Origin: Comamonadaceae bacterium
GTDB lineage: Bacteria > Pseudomonadota > Gammaproteobacteria > Burkholderiales > Burkholderiaceae_C
Assembly (NCBI GenBank): GCA_947455145.1
Contig: CANGME010000014.1
Location: 48,385 to 112,384 of the forward strand
Length of the DNA stretch: 64,000 nucleotides
Direction of reading: 5' to 3'
Shown piece after piece: positions 16,041 through 25,443 of the stretch. The notes below the pieces were generated by a model. That model was not told the DNA's origin, searched no databases, and saw only the letters and a program-made list of their open reading frames with translations. Position numbers and translations under genes: made by a program. Position 1 is the stretch's first letter. Every line of letters begins with the position of its first letter.

Positions 16041-16631
16041 ATGAAACCAAACTCTAAAACCTCAAACCCCAGCAACCCATTGGCGCAGCTGATATTTGCC
16101 AGTCGCTGGTTGCAAATGCCGCTGTACTTGGGGCTCATCGCCGCGCAAGCGGTATACGTCTTCCACTTCGGCGTAGAGCTGTACCACTTGATCGGCGCGG
16201 CTTTTGGCAACCAAGGCGATATTGATGCCTTGGTCAAAGGCATTGGCTATGCGTCTGAGGCCAAAGTCACCAGCCTGAACGAGACCATCATCATGCTGGT
16301 GGTGTTGGCGTTGATTGATGTTGTGATGATCTCAAACCTTCTCATCATGGTGATTGTGGGTGGGTATGAGACCTTTGTCTCGCGCATGAACTTGCAAGAC
16401 CACCCCGATCAACCCGAGTGGCTCAGCCACGTGAACGCCAGCGTTTTGAAGGTCAAGCTCGCAACTGCCATCATTGGCATATCGTCGATTCACCTACTCA
16501 AAACATTCATCAACGCTGACAACTACACAGAGCAGGTGCTGATGTGGCAAACCTTGATTCACATAACATTTCTGCTGAGCGCAGTTGCCATTGCGTACAC
16601 CGATAAGTTGATGTCACGCGACGAGCACTAG
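16041..16631 (+). CDS. YqhA/UPF0114 family membrane protein
   Basis: This 196-residue inner-membrane protein has about four hydrophobic segments: [53 protein letters not shown] and [20 protein letters not shown]. It has the UPF0114 (TIGR00645) features [18 protein letters not shown] and [10 protein letters not shown]. The function is unknown. The ATG at 16041 begins [16 protein letters not shown]; an upstream frame to 15936 adds residues that do not fit the family. It is convergent with the ABC importer genes, 17 bases apart, and apparently monocistronic. Confidence 0.88.
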   Translation: MKPNSKTSNPSNPLAQLIFASRWLQMPLYLGLIAAQAVYVFHFGVELYHLIGAAFGNQGDIDALVKGIGYASEAKVTSLNETIIMLVVLALIDVVMISNLLIMVIVGGYETFVSRMNLQDHPDQPEWLSHVNASVLKVKLATAIIGISSIHLLKTFINADNYTEQVLMWQTLIHITFLLSAVAIAYTDKLMSRDEH

Positions 16632-16648
16632 GGCTTGACGCGCGCCAC

Positions 16649-17368
16649 TCAAACACCGAGGTAAGCCGCCAGCTCCGGGTTCTCGCGCAACTCAGCTGAC
16701 GCACCCGCCATCACCACTTGCCCCTTTTGCAGCACCAGCGCCTGGTCCGATTGGGCGAGCACCTTGCGGTAGTCGCGGTCCACGATCAGGGTGGCGATGC
16801 CGCTGGCGCGGATGTCGCCAATCACGCGCCAAATGTCGGCCACGATCAGCGGGGCCAGGCCTTCGGTGGCTTCGTCCAGGATGATGAGTTCGGGGTGCGT
16901 CATCAGGGCGCGGCCGATGGACAGCATTTGCTGCTCGCCGCCTGAGAGTTCTGCGCCTAGATTCGTCATGCGCTCACTCAGTCGCGGGAAGGTGAGCAGC
17001 ACGCGCTCCAGCGTCCATTCCTTGCGACCATCACGCCCCGGGCGAGCGGCCATGACCAAGTTCTCGCGTACGGTGAGGTTGGGGAACACGCCACGCCCTT
17101 CAGGCACGTAGGCCACGCCTAGGCGGGCCACCTCGTGCGGTTTGGCGTGCGAGACGTCTTGGCCAAAGAATGTGATGCGGCCTTCGCGCTGCGTGACATG
17201 GCCGAGCAGGCTGCGAATGAGCGTGCTCTTGCCCATGCCGTTGCGGCCCAGCAGGCCGACTGTCTGCCCGCGCGCAATTTGCAAATCAATGCCGTGCAGC
17301 ACATGACTGGAACCATACCAGGCGTGAAGATTTTGTGCATCGACAATGAGTTCGGAGGTGGTGTTCAT
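16649..17368 (-). CDS. Branched-chain-type ABC importer ATPase (LivF-like), benzoate cluster
   Basis: This 239-residue ATPase has the Walker A GRNGMGKST, Q-loop region YVPEGRGVFPNLTVREN, signature LSGGEQQM and Walker B LIILDEATEGLAP, all in LivF order and length. The switch His is replaced: the usual VEQN/EHD segment reads TLIVDRDYRKV, with Asp-Arg where LivF normally has Glu-Gln or His. That may reflect divergence or weaker ATPase activity. It starts one base after the LivG stop and is last in the minus-strand unit that carries benzoate-CoA ligase, so it probably powers uptake of benzoate or a related aromatic acid. Confidence 0.9.
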   Translation of the reverse strand: MNTTSELIVDAQNLHAWYGSSHVLHGIDLQIARGQTVGLLGRNGMGKSTLIRSLLGHVTQREGRITFFGQDVSHAKPHEVARLGVAYVPEGRGVFPNLTVRENLVMAARPGRDGRKEWTLERVLLTFPRLSERMTNLGAELSGGEQQMLSIGRALMTHPELIILDEATEGLAPLIVADIWRVIGDIRASGIATLIVDRDYRKVLAQSDQALVLQKGQVVMAGASAELRENPELAAYLGV

Positions 17369-17369
17369 C

Positions 17370-18146
17370 TCAATGGCCCTCACCGAGGTAGGCGGTTTTG
17401 ACTTCGACACTTTCGCGTATGGCGGCGGGCGTGTCAGAGGCGATCACCGAACCGTTGACCATGACGGTGATGCGGTCGGCAATGCGAAACACGGCGTCCA
17501 TGTCGTGCTCGACCAGCAAAATCGCGTGGCCGACCCTCAGCTCATCCAAGAGCTTGAGCATGCGTTCGGTTTCCTCGGCTCCCATACCGGCCAGCGGTTC
17601 GTCCAGCAGCAGTACATCGGGCGCGGTGGCCAGGCACATGGCAATTTCCAGTTGGCGCTTTTGCCCGTGTGATAGCAAGCCAGCATGGCGATCCAGCAGC
17701 GGCGTGAGGCCGGCACGCGTGGCAGCCTCAGTCGCCGCTTGGGTGCTGGCTGTGCAGTCTTGTGCGCTTTGCCACACAGCCCAGGGCTTTTGCGTGTGGG
17801 CTTGTGCAGCGAGGCGGCAGTTTTCGAACACGGTGAAGCTGGGGTAAATGGTGTTGCGCTGGTAGCTGCGGCCCAGGCCTGCACGGGCCCGCCGGGGCTG
17901 CGTCCAGGCAGTGACGTTCTGGCCCATTAGCTCGATCTGTCCGCTGCTGGGGGCTAGTTCGCCCGACAAGATGTTGATGAGGGTGGACTTGCCTGCGCCG
18001 TTGGTGCCAATCACCGCGTGCACTTGGCCGCGTGCGATGTCGATGGACACTTGGTTGACGGCGATCAGTCCGCCCCAGCGGCGCGTGATGTCGCGGCCAC
18101 TGAGCAAGACTTCGGGCGCTTGCGTTTGAGCTTTAACGTGACTCAT
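17370..18146 (-). CDS. Branched-chain-type ABC importer ATPase (LivG-like), benzoate cluster
   Basis: The 258-residue protein has Walker A GTNGAGKST, signature LSHGQKRQLEIAM (the LivG variant of LSGGQ), Walker B DVLLLDEPLAGM and the switch segment LLVEHDMDAVF. It pairs with the LivF-like ATPase to drive the LivHM-type permease. GGAG precedes the ATG at 18146; a start at 18173 is possible but would overlap livM further. The first 14 bases overlap the end of the LivM-like gene, showing tight coupling. Confidence 0.92.
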   Translation of the reverse strand: MSHVKAQTQAPEVLLSGRDITRRWGGLIAVNQVSIDIARGQVHAVIGTNGAGKSTLINILSGELAPSSGQIELMGQNVTAWTQPRRARAGLGRSYQRNTIYPSFTVFENCRLAAQAHTQKPWAVWQSAQDCTASTQAATEAATRAGLTPLLDRHAGLLSHGQKRQLEIAMCLATAPDVLLLDEPLAGMGAEETERMLKLLDELRVGHAILLVEHDMDAVFRIADRITVMVNGSVIASDTPAAIRESVEVKTAYLGEGH

Positions 18147-19143
18147 GATTGGTCTCCGAAGCTTTGACGCCACTTTGGCCCATTAAGCCGCCCGTCAACC
18201 GGTCGGCCACTTGCTGCGGCAGACCAATCAAGCCGCGCGGCAACAGCGCCACGCTGGCGATGATGGACAGGCCGAGCCCGAGTTGCCAATGTTTGGCAAA
18301 AGCCCCAAACACCGCTTCGGACTTGAACAATTCCTGCAACAAAGCAAAGGCAAAGGCCCCGAGCAAGGCGCCACGCAGGTGGCCCAGTCCGCCCAAAATA
18401 ATCATGATGAGCACCGCGCCGGACAGATGCCAGCTCAGCAGTTCAGGGTTGACGAAGCCATCTTTCACCGCGAACAAAAATCCCGCCAGCCCCGCAATGC
18501 CGCCCGAGATGACGAAGGCCGCCAGCTTGTAGGGGTAGGTGGAAAAACCGGTGGCGCGCATGCGTTGCTCGTTGACCTTGATGCCCGCCAGTGCGCGGCC
18601 AAAGCGCGAGCGCAGCAGCACGGTCAAAAAGCCGAACACGGCCAGCAGGCAGGCCAGGGTGAATCCATAAATGGTGAGCGGCTTGTCCAAGTCCAGCAGC
18701 GTGCCCAGCACGGGTTTTGACAGCAGGTAAATGCCGTCGGTGCCACCGCCCAGGGGCGTGTCGTGCACCACGTAATAAGCCATTTGCGCAAACGCCAGCG
18801 TGACCATGATGAAGTACACGCCCTTGGTGCGCAGCGACAGCGCCCCTACCACCAGCGCATAAGCAGCGGCGGCCAGCACACACAGGGGCAGCAGCCACAG
18901 CACGGAGGCCGCACCGTCTTGCGGGGTCAGCAACACCGCAGCGTAGGCGCCCACGCCAAAGAACGCAGCTTGGCCAAAGCACACCAGACCGGTGCTGCCC
19001 ACCAGCAACTCCAGGCTGAGCGCCAGCACGGCGTAAATCATGATCTTGGTGACGAAGTCCAGCGCGTAAGCGCCCGTCACAAAGGGCAACAGGGCCAGCG
19101 CGGCAAAGGTCAAGACGACAAAAAGAGTTTTGGAATGGCGCAT
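18133..19143 (-). CDS. Branched-chain-type ABC importer permease (LivM-like), benzoate cluster
   Basis: This 336-residue inner-membrane permease has roughly nine to ten hydrophobic segments. LivM-family features include LVGSTGLVCFGQAAFFGVGAY, the GRALAGIKVNEQRMRATGF cytoplasmic loop that contacts the ATPases, and ILGGLGHLRGALLGAFAF. It would form the translocation path together with the LivH-like subunit, which ends four bases upstream. The ATG at 19143 was preferred over 19170 because MRHSKTLFVV starts the first membrane helix. Confidence 0.92.
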   Translation of the reverse strand: MRHSKTLFVVLTFAALALLPFVTGAYALDFVTKIMIYAVLALSLELLVGSTGLVCFGQAAFFGVGAYAAVLLTPQDGAASVLWLLPLCVLAAAAYALVVGALSLRTKGVYFIMVTLAFAQMAYYVVHDTPLGGGTDGIYLLSKPVLGTLLDLDKPLTIYGFTLACLLAVFGFLTVLLRSRFGRALAGIKVNEQRMRATGFSTYPYKLAAFVISGGIAGLAGFLFAVKDGFVNPELLSWHLSGAVLIMIILGGLGHLRGALLGAFAFALLQELFKSEAVFGAFAKHWQLGLGLSIIASVALLPRGLIGLPQQVADRLTGGLMGQSGVKASETNHESR

Positions 19144-19147
19144 GAAA

Positions 19148-20029
19148 TCATCCTGCCTTGAATAAACCATCCGGCTTCCACAGCAGGATCAAAGCCATCA
19201 GCACATACACCAGCATGCCCGCCGCTTGCGGCAGCAGCACCTTGCCAAAGGTATCGACCACGCCAATCAGGAGCGACGCCAATAGCGCACCGCGAATGGA
19301 GCCAATGCCGCCGATCACCACGACCACAAAGCAGATGATGAGCACCGAACTGCCCATGCCCGGGTACACCGAGGAAATCGGCGCGGCCACCATACCGGCC
19401 AGCACGGCCACGGCTACACCGGCGGCAAACACCACGCGGTAGAGAAACTTGATGTCAATGCCCAGGGACTGCACCATCTCTCGGTTGGTGCTGCCTGCGC
19501 GGATCATCATGCCCAGCCGGGTGCGCGTGAACACCAGGTACATGCCAGCAGCCAGGGCCAGACACACGCCCGAGACAAACAGCCGATAGACCGGGTAAGT
19601 CATCAACTCGCCCAGTGCAAAAGTGCCCGAGAGGATGTCGGGCGGTGGCACGCCATGCACGTCGTCGCCGACCAACAGGCTTCGCACTTCTTCAAACACC
19701 AGAATTAGACCGTAGGTCATCAAGACCTGTTGCAGGTGCTCGCGCTCGTACAGAAAGCTGTAGAAGGCCCACTCCAGCCCATAGCCCAGAAGCACGGCCA
19801 GCACCACACCGACGAGTAACGTGGCAAAGAAGCCGCCTCCAATCGTTGCCGCCACCAGCGGTGCCAGCGCGTAAGCCATGTACGCCCCCACCATGTAGAA
19901 GCTGCCGTGCGCCAAATTGATGACGCCCATGATGCCGAAGATTAGCGTCAAGCCCGAGGCCACGAGGAACAGCAACAGCCCGTATTGCAGGGCGTTGAGG
20001 CATTGGATGAGAAAGGTGGATAAGTCCAT
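19148..20029 (-). CDS. Branched-chain-type ABC importer permease (LivH-like), benzoate cluster
   Basis: This 293-residue permease has LivH features: an N-terminal NALQYGLLLFLVASGLTLIF, then INLAHGSFYMVGAYMAY, the EREHLQQVLMTYGLILVF segment and the ATPase-facing loop TRLGMMIRAGSTNREMVQSLG, ending VIGGIGSIRGALLAS. It is separated from its binding protein gene by 112 bases that contain a strong inverted repeat, which could lower expression of the permease and ATPases relative to the binding protein. Substrate is inferred from the adjacent benzoate-CoA ligase. Confidence 0.92.
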   Translation of the reverse strand: MDLSTFLIQCLNALQYGLLLFLVASGLTLIFGIMGVINLAHGSFYMVGAYMAYALAPLVAATIGGGFFATLLVGVVLAVLLGYGLEWAFYSFLYEREHLQQVLMTYGLILVFEEVRSLLVGDDVHGVPPPDILSGTFALGELMTYPVYRLFVSGVCLALAAGMYLVFTRTRLGMMIRAGSTNREMVQSLGIDIKFLYRVVFAAGVAVAVLAGMVAAPISSVYPGMGSSVLIICFVVVVIGGIGSIRGALLASLLIGVVDTFGKVLLPQAAGMLVYVLMALILLWKPDGLFKAG

Positions 20030-20044
20030 GGTTTTTAGCTTTCT

Positions 20045-20124
20045 TTCTCCCCCGCTGGGGGAGGGTTGGGGTGGGGGCGTTTCGGTGTGTGAGCCCCCAT
20101 CCCACCCTTCCCCCAGCGGGGGAA
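20045..20124. repeat. Long GC-rich inverted repeat between binding protein and permease genes
   Basis: Arms at 20045-20076 and 20091-20124 are imperfect reverse complements around a 14-base loop. Each arm also contains its own palindrome, CCCCCGCTGGGGG. The element lies inside an operon, so a role as mRNA stabiliser of the upstream binding-protein message or partial terminator is plausible. It resembles the many REP-like elements of this bacterial group. Confidence 0.8.
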
Positions 20125-20141
20125 GGAGTTAGGCCCGATGC

Positions 20142-21317
20142 TTACATCTTGCAGCCGCGTGCCGGATCGGTCAGCGATTTGCTGGCGATACCGATCACCT
20201 TGTTCTCCTTGCCTGATACCTGACGCAGGTACATGTCCTGCACCGGGTTGTGCGCCTTGGACAGGGTGAACGGGCCGCGCGGGCTGTTGATTTTTGCGTT
20301 CTGAATGGCGGCGCTGAGTTCGGCCTTTTTGCTCATATCGCCTTTGACGGCGGTCAGGCCTGCAGCCAGCATTTGCGCAGCGTCGTAACCCTGCACCGCG
20401 TACACGTCAGGTTGCTGCTTGTAGGCTTTGGCATAGGCCAGGCGGAAGGCGTTGTCGCGTGGGGTGTTCAGGCTGTCGGCATAGTGCAGAGCGGTCATCA
20501 GGCCATCGGCGTCCGCGCCTTGGGCTTCCAACGTGCCATCGGTGAGAAAGCCCGAACCGTACAGGGGGATGGTTTTCTTCAGGCCGGCTGCAGCGTAGTC
20601 TTTGACGAACTTGACAGCACCGCCACCCGCAAAGAAGGTGTAAACCGCGTCAGGTTTGGTGGCTGCGATTTCGGTCAGCAGGGCTTGAAACTCAACGCCA
20701 GGGAAAGGTAGGCTCAGCTCTTTGACGACCTTGCCGCCGCCTTTCTCAAACGAATCTTTGAAGCCCTTGACCGACTCGTCACCAGCGGCGTATTTCCAGG
20801 TGATGGTCACGACTTTTTTAAGACCTTTTTTTGCGACCACTTCACCCATGGCGTAACCGGGTTGCCAGTTGGAGAAAGAACTGCGGAAAATGTTGGGTGC
20901 GCACATGGCGCCGGTCACGATGTCAGCCCCGGCATTGGGCACGATCAAAAGCGTGCCGGTGTCTTTGGCCACCTTGGCCATGCCCATGGCGACGCCAGAG
21001 TGAACCGTGCCAATCAGTACATCAACGTTGTCACGCTTGATGAGTTTGTTGACGTTATCGGTGGCTTTGGAAGGGTCAGACTCGTCGTCAACTTTTACAA
21101 ACTCGATCTCGCGCCCGCCCAGCTTGCCGCCTTGCTCGGCCACAAGCAGGCGAAAGCCGTTTTCAATCGCGTTGCCTAAAGAGGCAAAGGTGCCGGTGTA
21201 GGGCAACATCAGGCCGACTTTGATTTTGGGTGCGGCGGCGGTTTGCGCCAATGCCATAGGTACGCTGAAGGACGCTGCGATGGCGCTGGCGATGAGGGTG
21301 GTGCGTAGCATTTTCAT
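20142..21317 (-). CDS. ABC importer periplasmic binding protein (LivK-like), benzoate cluster
   Basis: The 391-residue product has a signal peptide (MKMLRTTLIASAIAASFSVP, cleavage after ALAQ) and a type I periplasmic-binding fold of the leucine-binding class: IKVGLMLPYTGTFASLGNAI, IEFVKVDDESDPSKATDNV, LIGTVHSGVAMGM and AVQGYDAAQMLAAGL. It is the ligand-binding part of the five-component importer. Location downstream of benzoate-CoA ligase points to an aromatic acid ligand; related box clusters carry similar genes. Two cysteines (one in TGAMCAPNIF and one in PARGCKM at the C-terminus) may form a disulphide. The start overlaps the hydrolase stop by four bases, with TAGGAG upstream. Confidence 0.92.
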   Translation of the reverse strand: MKMLRTTLIASAIAASFSVPMALAQTAAAPKIKVGLMLPYTGTFASLGNAIENGFRLLVAEQGGKLGGREIEFVKVDDESDPSKATDNVNKLIKRDNVDVLIGTVHSGVAMGMAKVAKDTGTLLIVPNAGADIVTGAMCAPNIFRSSFSNWQPGYAMGEVVAKKGLKKVVTITWKYAAGDESVKGFKDSFEKGGGKVVKELSLPFPGVEFQALLTEIAATKPDAVYTFFAGGGAVKFVKDYAAAGLKKTIPLYGSGFLTDGTLEAQGADADGLMTALHYADSLNTPRDNAFRLAYAKAYKQQPDVYAVQGYDAAQMLAAGLTAVKGDMSKKAELSAAIQNAKINSPRGPFTLSKAHNPVQDMYLRQVSGKENKVIGIASKSLTDPARGCKM

Positions 21318-22237
21318 GGTCTGTCTCCTAAGGGTAGTGGTTGAAAAAGTGGACGGGTAAATTTTTGGACGTTAGCAATTAAGAGGTCTGGCTGGTCGCG
21401 GTGCGGTGAGTGGCCACAAGCGGACAATTTCAGCAGTTCAACCTGAGGCACAGCGTGCTTGAGTACGTCGATCTGTTGCATTGTGCCGTATTCATCTTCC
21501 CAACCCTGCACAGCCATCACAGGGCAGGTGATGGTGGCTAAGTCGGCCTCAATCGACCACGTCTTGAAGTCCGGGTCGAGCCAAATTTGGTTCCAGCCCC
21601 AGAAGGCCGAGTCGGGGTCAGCATGGTAGCGGGATAGGCGTTGACGCAAGTCAGTTTCGAGGTAGGCGGCGCGGGTTTTCGTGATGCTTTGCACGGCGAT
21701 GTCTTCAACGCTGATGTGAGGAGCGAGCACGACGACGCCTTTGATTTGAGCAGGAAAGTGAGCAGCGTAGAGTAGGGAGATGGAGGCCCCATCACTGTGG
21801 CCGAACAGCCAGAGGGCTTGCGTTGTCGTGTCAACATCCAACGCGTTGAGCAAGGCGGGTAAGACTTCCAGCGCTTGACGGTGCATGAAGTCAGTGCCCC
21901 AGATTTCGTCTTCGGCACGCGGTGTGGATTGACCATAACCGGGGCGCGAGTAAACCAGACCCCGGCAACCGAGGGCGTCGCACAGCGTTTGCGGAAAATC
22001 CTTCCACATCGCCAGTGAACCCAGGCCTTCGTGGAGAAAGACCATCAGTGGCGGGACTTGTACTGCCGTTCGCCCTGAGCTTGTCGAAGGGTTCGCGTGA
22101 CTCAGTGGGGCTTCGACAGGCTCAGCCCGAACGGAGTTGGACTCAACTGGCACGCTGACGGGCGCAAGCCATTGATGCTCTATGCGCACCGAGCGCCCGG
22201 CCCAGTCAATCTCAACCCATTCGACTGGATGATTCAC
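21314..22237 (-). CDS. Alpha/beta hydrolase of the benzoate cluster
   Basis: This 307-residue hydrolase has the nucleophile elbow GHSDGAS (Ser148), an oxyanion segment VFLHEGLGSLAMWKDFP and a C-terminal His in SACGHSPHRDQP. Similar hydrolases occur in aerobic benzoyl-CoA clusters, where a role in removing dead-end thioesters or lactones has been considered but is not settled. Residues about 35-58 (VRAEPVEAP...STSSGRT) are encoded by an intergenic-type palindromic repeat inserted in frame between the first strand and the HEGLG motif. It overlaps the ligase and the binding-protein gene by four bases on each side, so it is well inside the operon. Confidence 0.85.
   Translation of the reverse strand: MNHPVEWVEIDWAGRSVRIEHQWLAPVSVPVESNSVRAEPVEAPLSHANPSTSSGRTAVQVPPLMVFLHEGLGSLAMWKDFPQTLCDALGCRGLVYSRPGYGQSTPRAEDEIWGTDFMHRQALEVLPALLNALDVDTTTQALWLFGHSDGASISLLYAAHFPAQIKGVVVLAPHISVEDIAVQSITKTRAAYLETDLRQRLSRYHADPDSAFWGWNQIWLDPDFKTWSIEADLATITCPVMAVQGWEDEYGTMQQIDVLKHAVPQVELLKLSACGHSPHRDQPDLLIANVQKFTRPLFQPLPLGDRP
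22066..22134. repeat. REP-like palindromic element inside a coding sequence
   Basis: Arms at 22066-22089 and 22111-22134 match as reverse complements at 21 of 24 positions, with the well-known CTGAGCTTGTCGAAG / CTTCGACAGGCTCAG core seen between genes in many proteobacteria. Its length of 69 bases (23 codons) preserves the hydrolase frame. Confidence 0.88.
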
Positions 22238-23829
22238 TTGCCCGCAGCCTCTTTGTCACGCAGTTTGAAGCGCTGAATCTTGCCGGTGGCCGTTTTGGGT
22301 AACTCGGTAATGAACTCGATGGATCGCGGGTATTTGTAGGCCGCCAGTCGTTCTTTGGTGAAGGCCTTGAGCTCGTCGGCACTGGCGGTTTGACCGGCCT
22401 TGAGCACGACGAAGGCCTTGGTTTTGGTCAAGCCCTGTTCGTCGTTCACGCCGATCACAGCGGCTTCCAAAACGGCTGGGTGTTGCACCAGCGTGGACTC
22501 GACCTCGAACGGCGAGACGTAGATGCCGCTGACCTTGAGCATGTCGTCGCTGCGGCCCGAGTAGGTGTAGGTGCCGTCGGCATTGCGCACGTATTTATCG
22601 CCGCTCTTGGTCCATGCGCCTTGGAAGGTGTCGCGCGATTTTTCGCGGTTCCCCCAGTACATCAGAGCGGATGAGGGGCCCCTGATGTAGAGGTCACCGG
22701 TTTCGCCATCCGGCACGGGGTGGCCGTCGTCGTCGCGCAGCGCAATGTCATAACCCGGCACGGGCCAGCCGGTGGTGCCGTAGCGCACTTGGCCGGGGAG
22801 GTTGGAGAGGTAGATATGCAGCATCTCGGTGGAACCAATACCGTCCACGATCTCGACGCCATAGTGCTGCGTGAAGCGCTCGCCCAATTCGGCGGGCAGG
22901 GCCTCTCCGGCAGACGAGCACAGGCGCAGCGTCACGTCCGATTTGGCGGGCAGAGCGGGTGAGGCCAACATGCCTGCAAAACCGGTTGGTGCGCCGAAGA
23001 ACACGCTGGGTTTCACGCCACCCACCTGACCCAGCCAACGTTTGAACGTGGCGTCTGGCGTGGGGCGCTCAGCCATCAAAATTGTGGTCGCCCCCACGCT
23101 CAAGGGAAAGCTCAAACCATTGCCCAGACCGTAGGCAAAAAACAGCTTGGCGGCAGAGAAGCACACGTCCTGCTCGGTCAGCCCCAGTACAGGCGTGCCA
23201 TACAGTTCGGCCGTCCAATAGGGGTTGGCATGGCTGTGCAGCGTGCCTTTGGGTTTGCCGGTGGAGCCAGAGGAGTAAAGCCAGAAGCCGGGGTCGTCTG
23301 CGCCGGTGTCGGCAGCTTGGGTTAAGGGCGGGTGTTGCGTGAGCAGTGAGTCCAGCGCGACCATGCCCTCGGGCAAGACTTCTTTGGCGCGCGAGACGAT
23401 CACGCGTTTGACCTCATGCCCACCGTTAGCCGTTGCACTCCCCATCGCCGCTTGCAGCGTAGGCAAAAGCGCGTGGGACACCAGCACGGCTTGTGCGCGG
23501 CTGTGTTGCAGCATGTAGGCGTAGTCGTCAGCGGTGAGCAGCGTGTTCACGGCAACCGGCACGATGCCAGCGTACATGGCACCTAAAAAGCTCACCGGCC
23601 AGTCGCTGCAGTCGTGCATCAGCAACAGCACGCGCTCTTCGCGTCGCACGCCACTGTTCACCAGGGCCGCAGCCATGCGTTCAATGCGCTCGGCCAAGTC
23701 GCCATAACTCAGTTGCCCGTCGTCGTCGATGTAGGCGATCTTGTTGGGGCGCTGCGCGTTGCGCTGTATCAGGTGCTGCGCGAAATTGAAGTGCGCGCCG
23801 GGGGTGGCAACGGTGGGTGAAACGCTCAT
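22234..23829 (-). CDS. bclA: Benzoate-CoA ligase
   Basis: This 531-residue adenylate-forming enzyme activates benzoate with ATP and CoA to benzoyl-CoA, the first step of the aerobic box pathway. Motifs: the AMP-binding loop WLYSSGSTGKPKGTLHSH, the aromatic-acid-pocket segment LFFAYGLGNGLSFPLSVGA, GIGSTEMLHIYLSN, the hinge GRSDDMLKVSGIYVSPFEVE and the catalytic Lys in KTATGKIQRFKLR. This pattern matches benzoate-CoA ligases rather than 4-coumarate or fatty-acid ligases. CCAGGAG precedes the ATG, and the 3' end overlaps the hydrolase gene by four bases. Neighbouring boxD, boxABC and boxR support the assignment; related 2-fluoro- or aminobenzoate use cannot be excluded. Confidence 0.95.
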   Translation of the reverse strand: MSVSPTVATPGAHFNFAQHLIQRNAQRPNKIAYIDDDGQLSYGDLAERIERMAAALVNSGVRREERVLLLMHDCSDWPVSFLGAMYAGIVPVAVNTLLTADDYAYMLQHSRAQAVLVSHALLPTLQAAMGSATANGGHEVKRVIVSRAKEVLPEGMVALDSLLTQHPPLTQAADTGADDPGFWLYSSGSTGKPKGTLHSHANPYWTAELYGTPVLGLTEQDVCFSAAKLFFAYGLGNGLSFPLSVGATTILMAERPTPDATFKRWLGQVGGVKPSVFFGAPTGFAGMLASPALPAKSDVTLRLCSSAGEALPAELGERFTQHYGVEIVDGIGSTEMLHIYLSNLPGQVRYGTTGWPVPGYDIALRDDDGHPVPDGETGDLYIRGPSSALMYWGNREKSRDTFQGAWTKSGDKYVRNADGTYTYSGRSDDMLKVSGIYVSPFEVESTLVQHPAVLEAAVIGVNDEQGLTKTKAFVVLKAGQTASADELKAFTKERLAAYKYPRSIEFITELPKTATGKIQRFKLRDKEAAGK

Positions 23830-23874
23830 CGGAAACTCCTGGTTTTCGGGTGATGTGGCTTGACGCTTGATGGC

Positions 23875-25443
23875 TTAAGCCGGTGTGTTGGACAGCGTCG
23901 CCAACACGGCTGTACTGGCCTGGACGGCGCTGCGGCGATGGTAAAAATTAAGTGCCCGCAGACCACCCAATTCTTCGCCACCGCCCGCGCGACCCGGCCC
24001 GCCGTGCAGCGACTGCGGCATCACGTTGCCGTGGCCGGTGTTCAGGGCCGCCACGTCGGGGGAAATCACATGCACGCGGCCATGACTGTCGGCCAACTCC
24101 AGCGCTACAGCACCCAGCGCCGCAGGGTCACTGCCGTAGAGTGACGTCACCAGCGAGCCCTGGCCGCGTCGCACCAGCGCCAGCGCGTGGGCCAGGTCGC
24201 GGTAGGGCAATAAGGTGGCCACCGGGCCAAACACTTCGGTGTCGTGCACCCGGTCGGCGCTGTCGCTGCCCTGCACGTTGCGCGTGCCCAGCAAGGTGGG
24301 GCCCACGCAGCAAGCCACAGTCGCATCGGCATCCACCAGAGGCACGGTGCTGCCGTCAAACAGGGTTTCGGTCTGCGACTTCAAATGCGCCAGCCCCTGC
24401 TGCACGCTGGCCAGTTGTTCGCGGTTGACCAAGGCGCCCATGCGCACGGCCTCGTTGCGGGGGTTACCCACGGTGGTCTTGGCCAGGCGCGTGCCCATGG
24501 CGGCGGCGACTGCGCCGTACAAAGCCTCAGGCACTAAGATGCGGCGGATGGCGGTGCATTTTTGACCCGACTTGACCGTCATCTCGCGCACGGCCTCCTT
24601 GACCAGCAGCTCAAAAGCCTCGCTACCTGGGGCCGCGTCGGGCAAAAGCAGGGCCGAGTTCAGGCTGTCTGCTTCGATGTTCACGCGCACGGAATGTTGC
24701 GTCACGGCAGGGTGGGAGCGAATCACGGCCGCCGTTTCTGCTGAGCCGGTGAACGACACCACGTCAAAGGGCTGCAAGGCGTCCATCAACCCCACCGAGC
24801 TGCCGCACACCACCGACAAAGCCCCTGCCGGGAAAATGCCCGCATCGACCACGTCTTTGACCATGCGCTGGGTCAGCCAGGCCGTGGCCGTGGCGGGTTT
24901 GATGATGACCGGCACACCCGAGAGCAGCGCGGGCGCGGCTTTTTCCCACAAGCCCCAGCTTGGGAAGTTGAAGGCATTGATGAACAGCGCCACGCCGCGC
25001 GTGGGCGTGAGGACGTGCTGCGATTGAAACAAGGGGTCTTTGCCCAGGCGTGCGGCCTCGCCATCCAGCATGAAGCGGCGCGCGCCCAGGGCTTCACCCA
25101 GCTTGGCGTAAGTGCCGAGCGTGAAGATGCCGCCGTCAATATCAACAGCCGAATCGTTTTTGACCGTGCCACTGTTGGCTGTGGCGATCTCGTAGTAGGC
25201 GTCGCGGTTGGCTTGCAGCACCTTGACGGCAGCGCTCAACAGCGCGGCGCGCTCGGCATAAGTCATGGCGCGCAAAGCGGCCCCGCCCTGCTCACGGGCA
25301 AAAGCGAAACCGGCCGGCAGGTCAAGCCCGGTGGCATCGACGCGGGCCAACTCGGTTCCGAGCACGGGGTCCATCAGAGCGACGCCGGAGCCGGTGCCGT
25401 TTTGCCAGCGACCGCTGATGAAATTGGAGAGGAGTTGCGTCAT
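23875..25443 (-). CDS. boxD: 3,4-dehydroadipyl-CoA semialdehyde dehydrogenase
   Basis: The 522-residue protein belongs to the aldehyde dehydrogenase superfamily, in the branch close to the PaaZ/BoxD N-terminal domain: start [36 protein letters not shown], cofactor loop [15 protein letters not shown], catalytic Glu region [13 protein letters not shown] and the nucleophile Cys in [17 protein letters not shown]. It oxidises the semialdehyde formed after ring opening by BoxC to the corresponding CoA-thioester acid, using NADP in characterised members. The length fits stand-alone BoxD. It overlaps the DUF4863 gene by four bases. The symbol boxD follows Azoarcus usage; other strains use boxZ or aldH. 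Confidence 0.92.
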   Translation of the reverse strand: MTQLLSNFISGRWQNGTGSGVALMDPVLGTELARVDATGLDLPAGFAFAREQGGAALRAMTYAERAALLSAAVKVLQANRDAYYEIATANSGTVKNDSAVDIDGGIFTLGTYAKLGEALGARRFMLDGEAARLGKDPLFQSQHVLTPTRGVALFINAFNFPSWGLWEKAAPALLSGVPVIIKPATATAWLTQRMVKDVVDAGIFPAGALSVVCGSSVGLMDALQPFDVVSFTGSAETAAVIRSHPAVTQHSVRVNIEADSLNSALLLPDAAPGSEAFELLVKEAVREMTVKSGQKCTAIRRILVPEALYGAVAAAMGTRLAKTTVGNPRNEAVRMGALVNREQLASVQQGLAHLKSQTETLFDGSTVPLVDADATVACCVGPTLLGTRNVQGSDSADRVHDTEVFGPVATLLPYRDLAHALALVRRGQGSLVTSLYGSDPAALGAVALELADSHGRVHVISPDVAALNTGHGNVMPQSLHGGPGRAGGGEELGGLRALNFYHRRSAVQASTAVLATLSNTPA

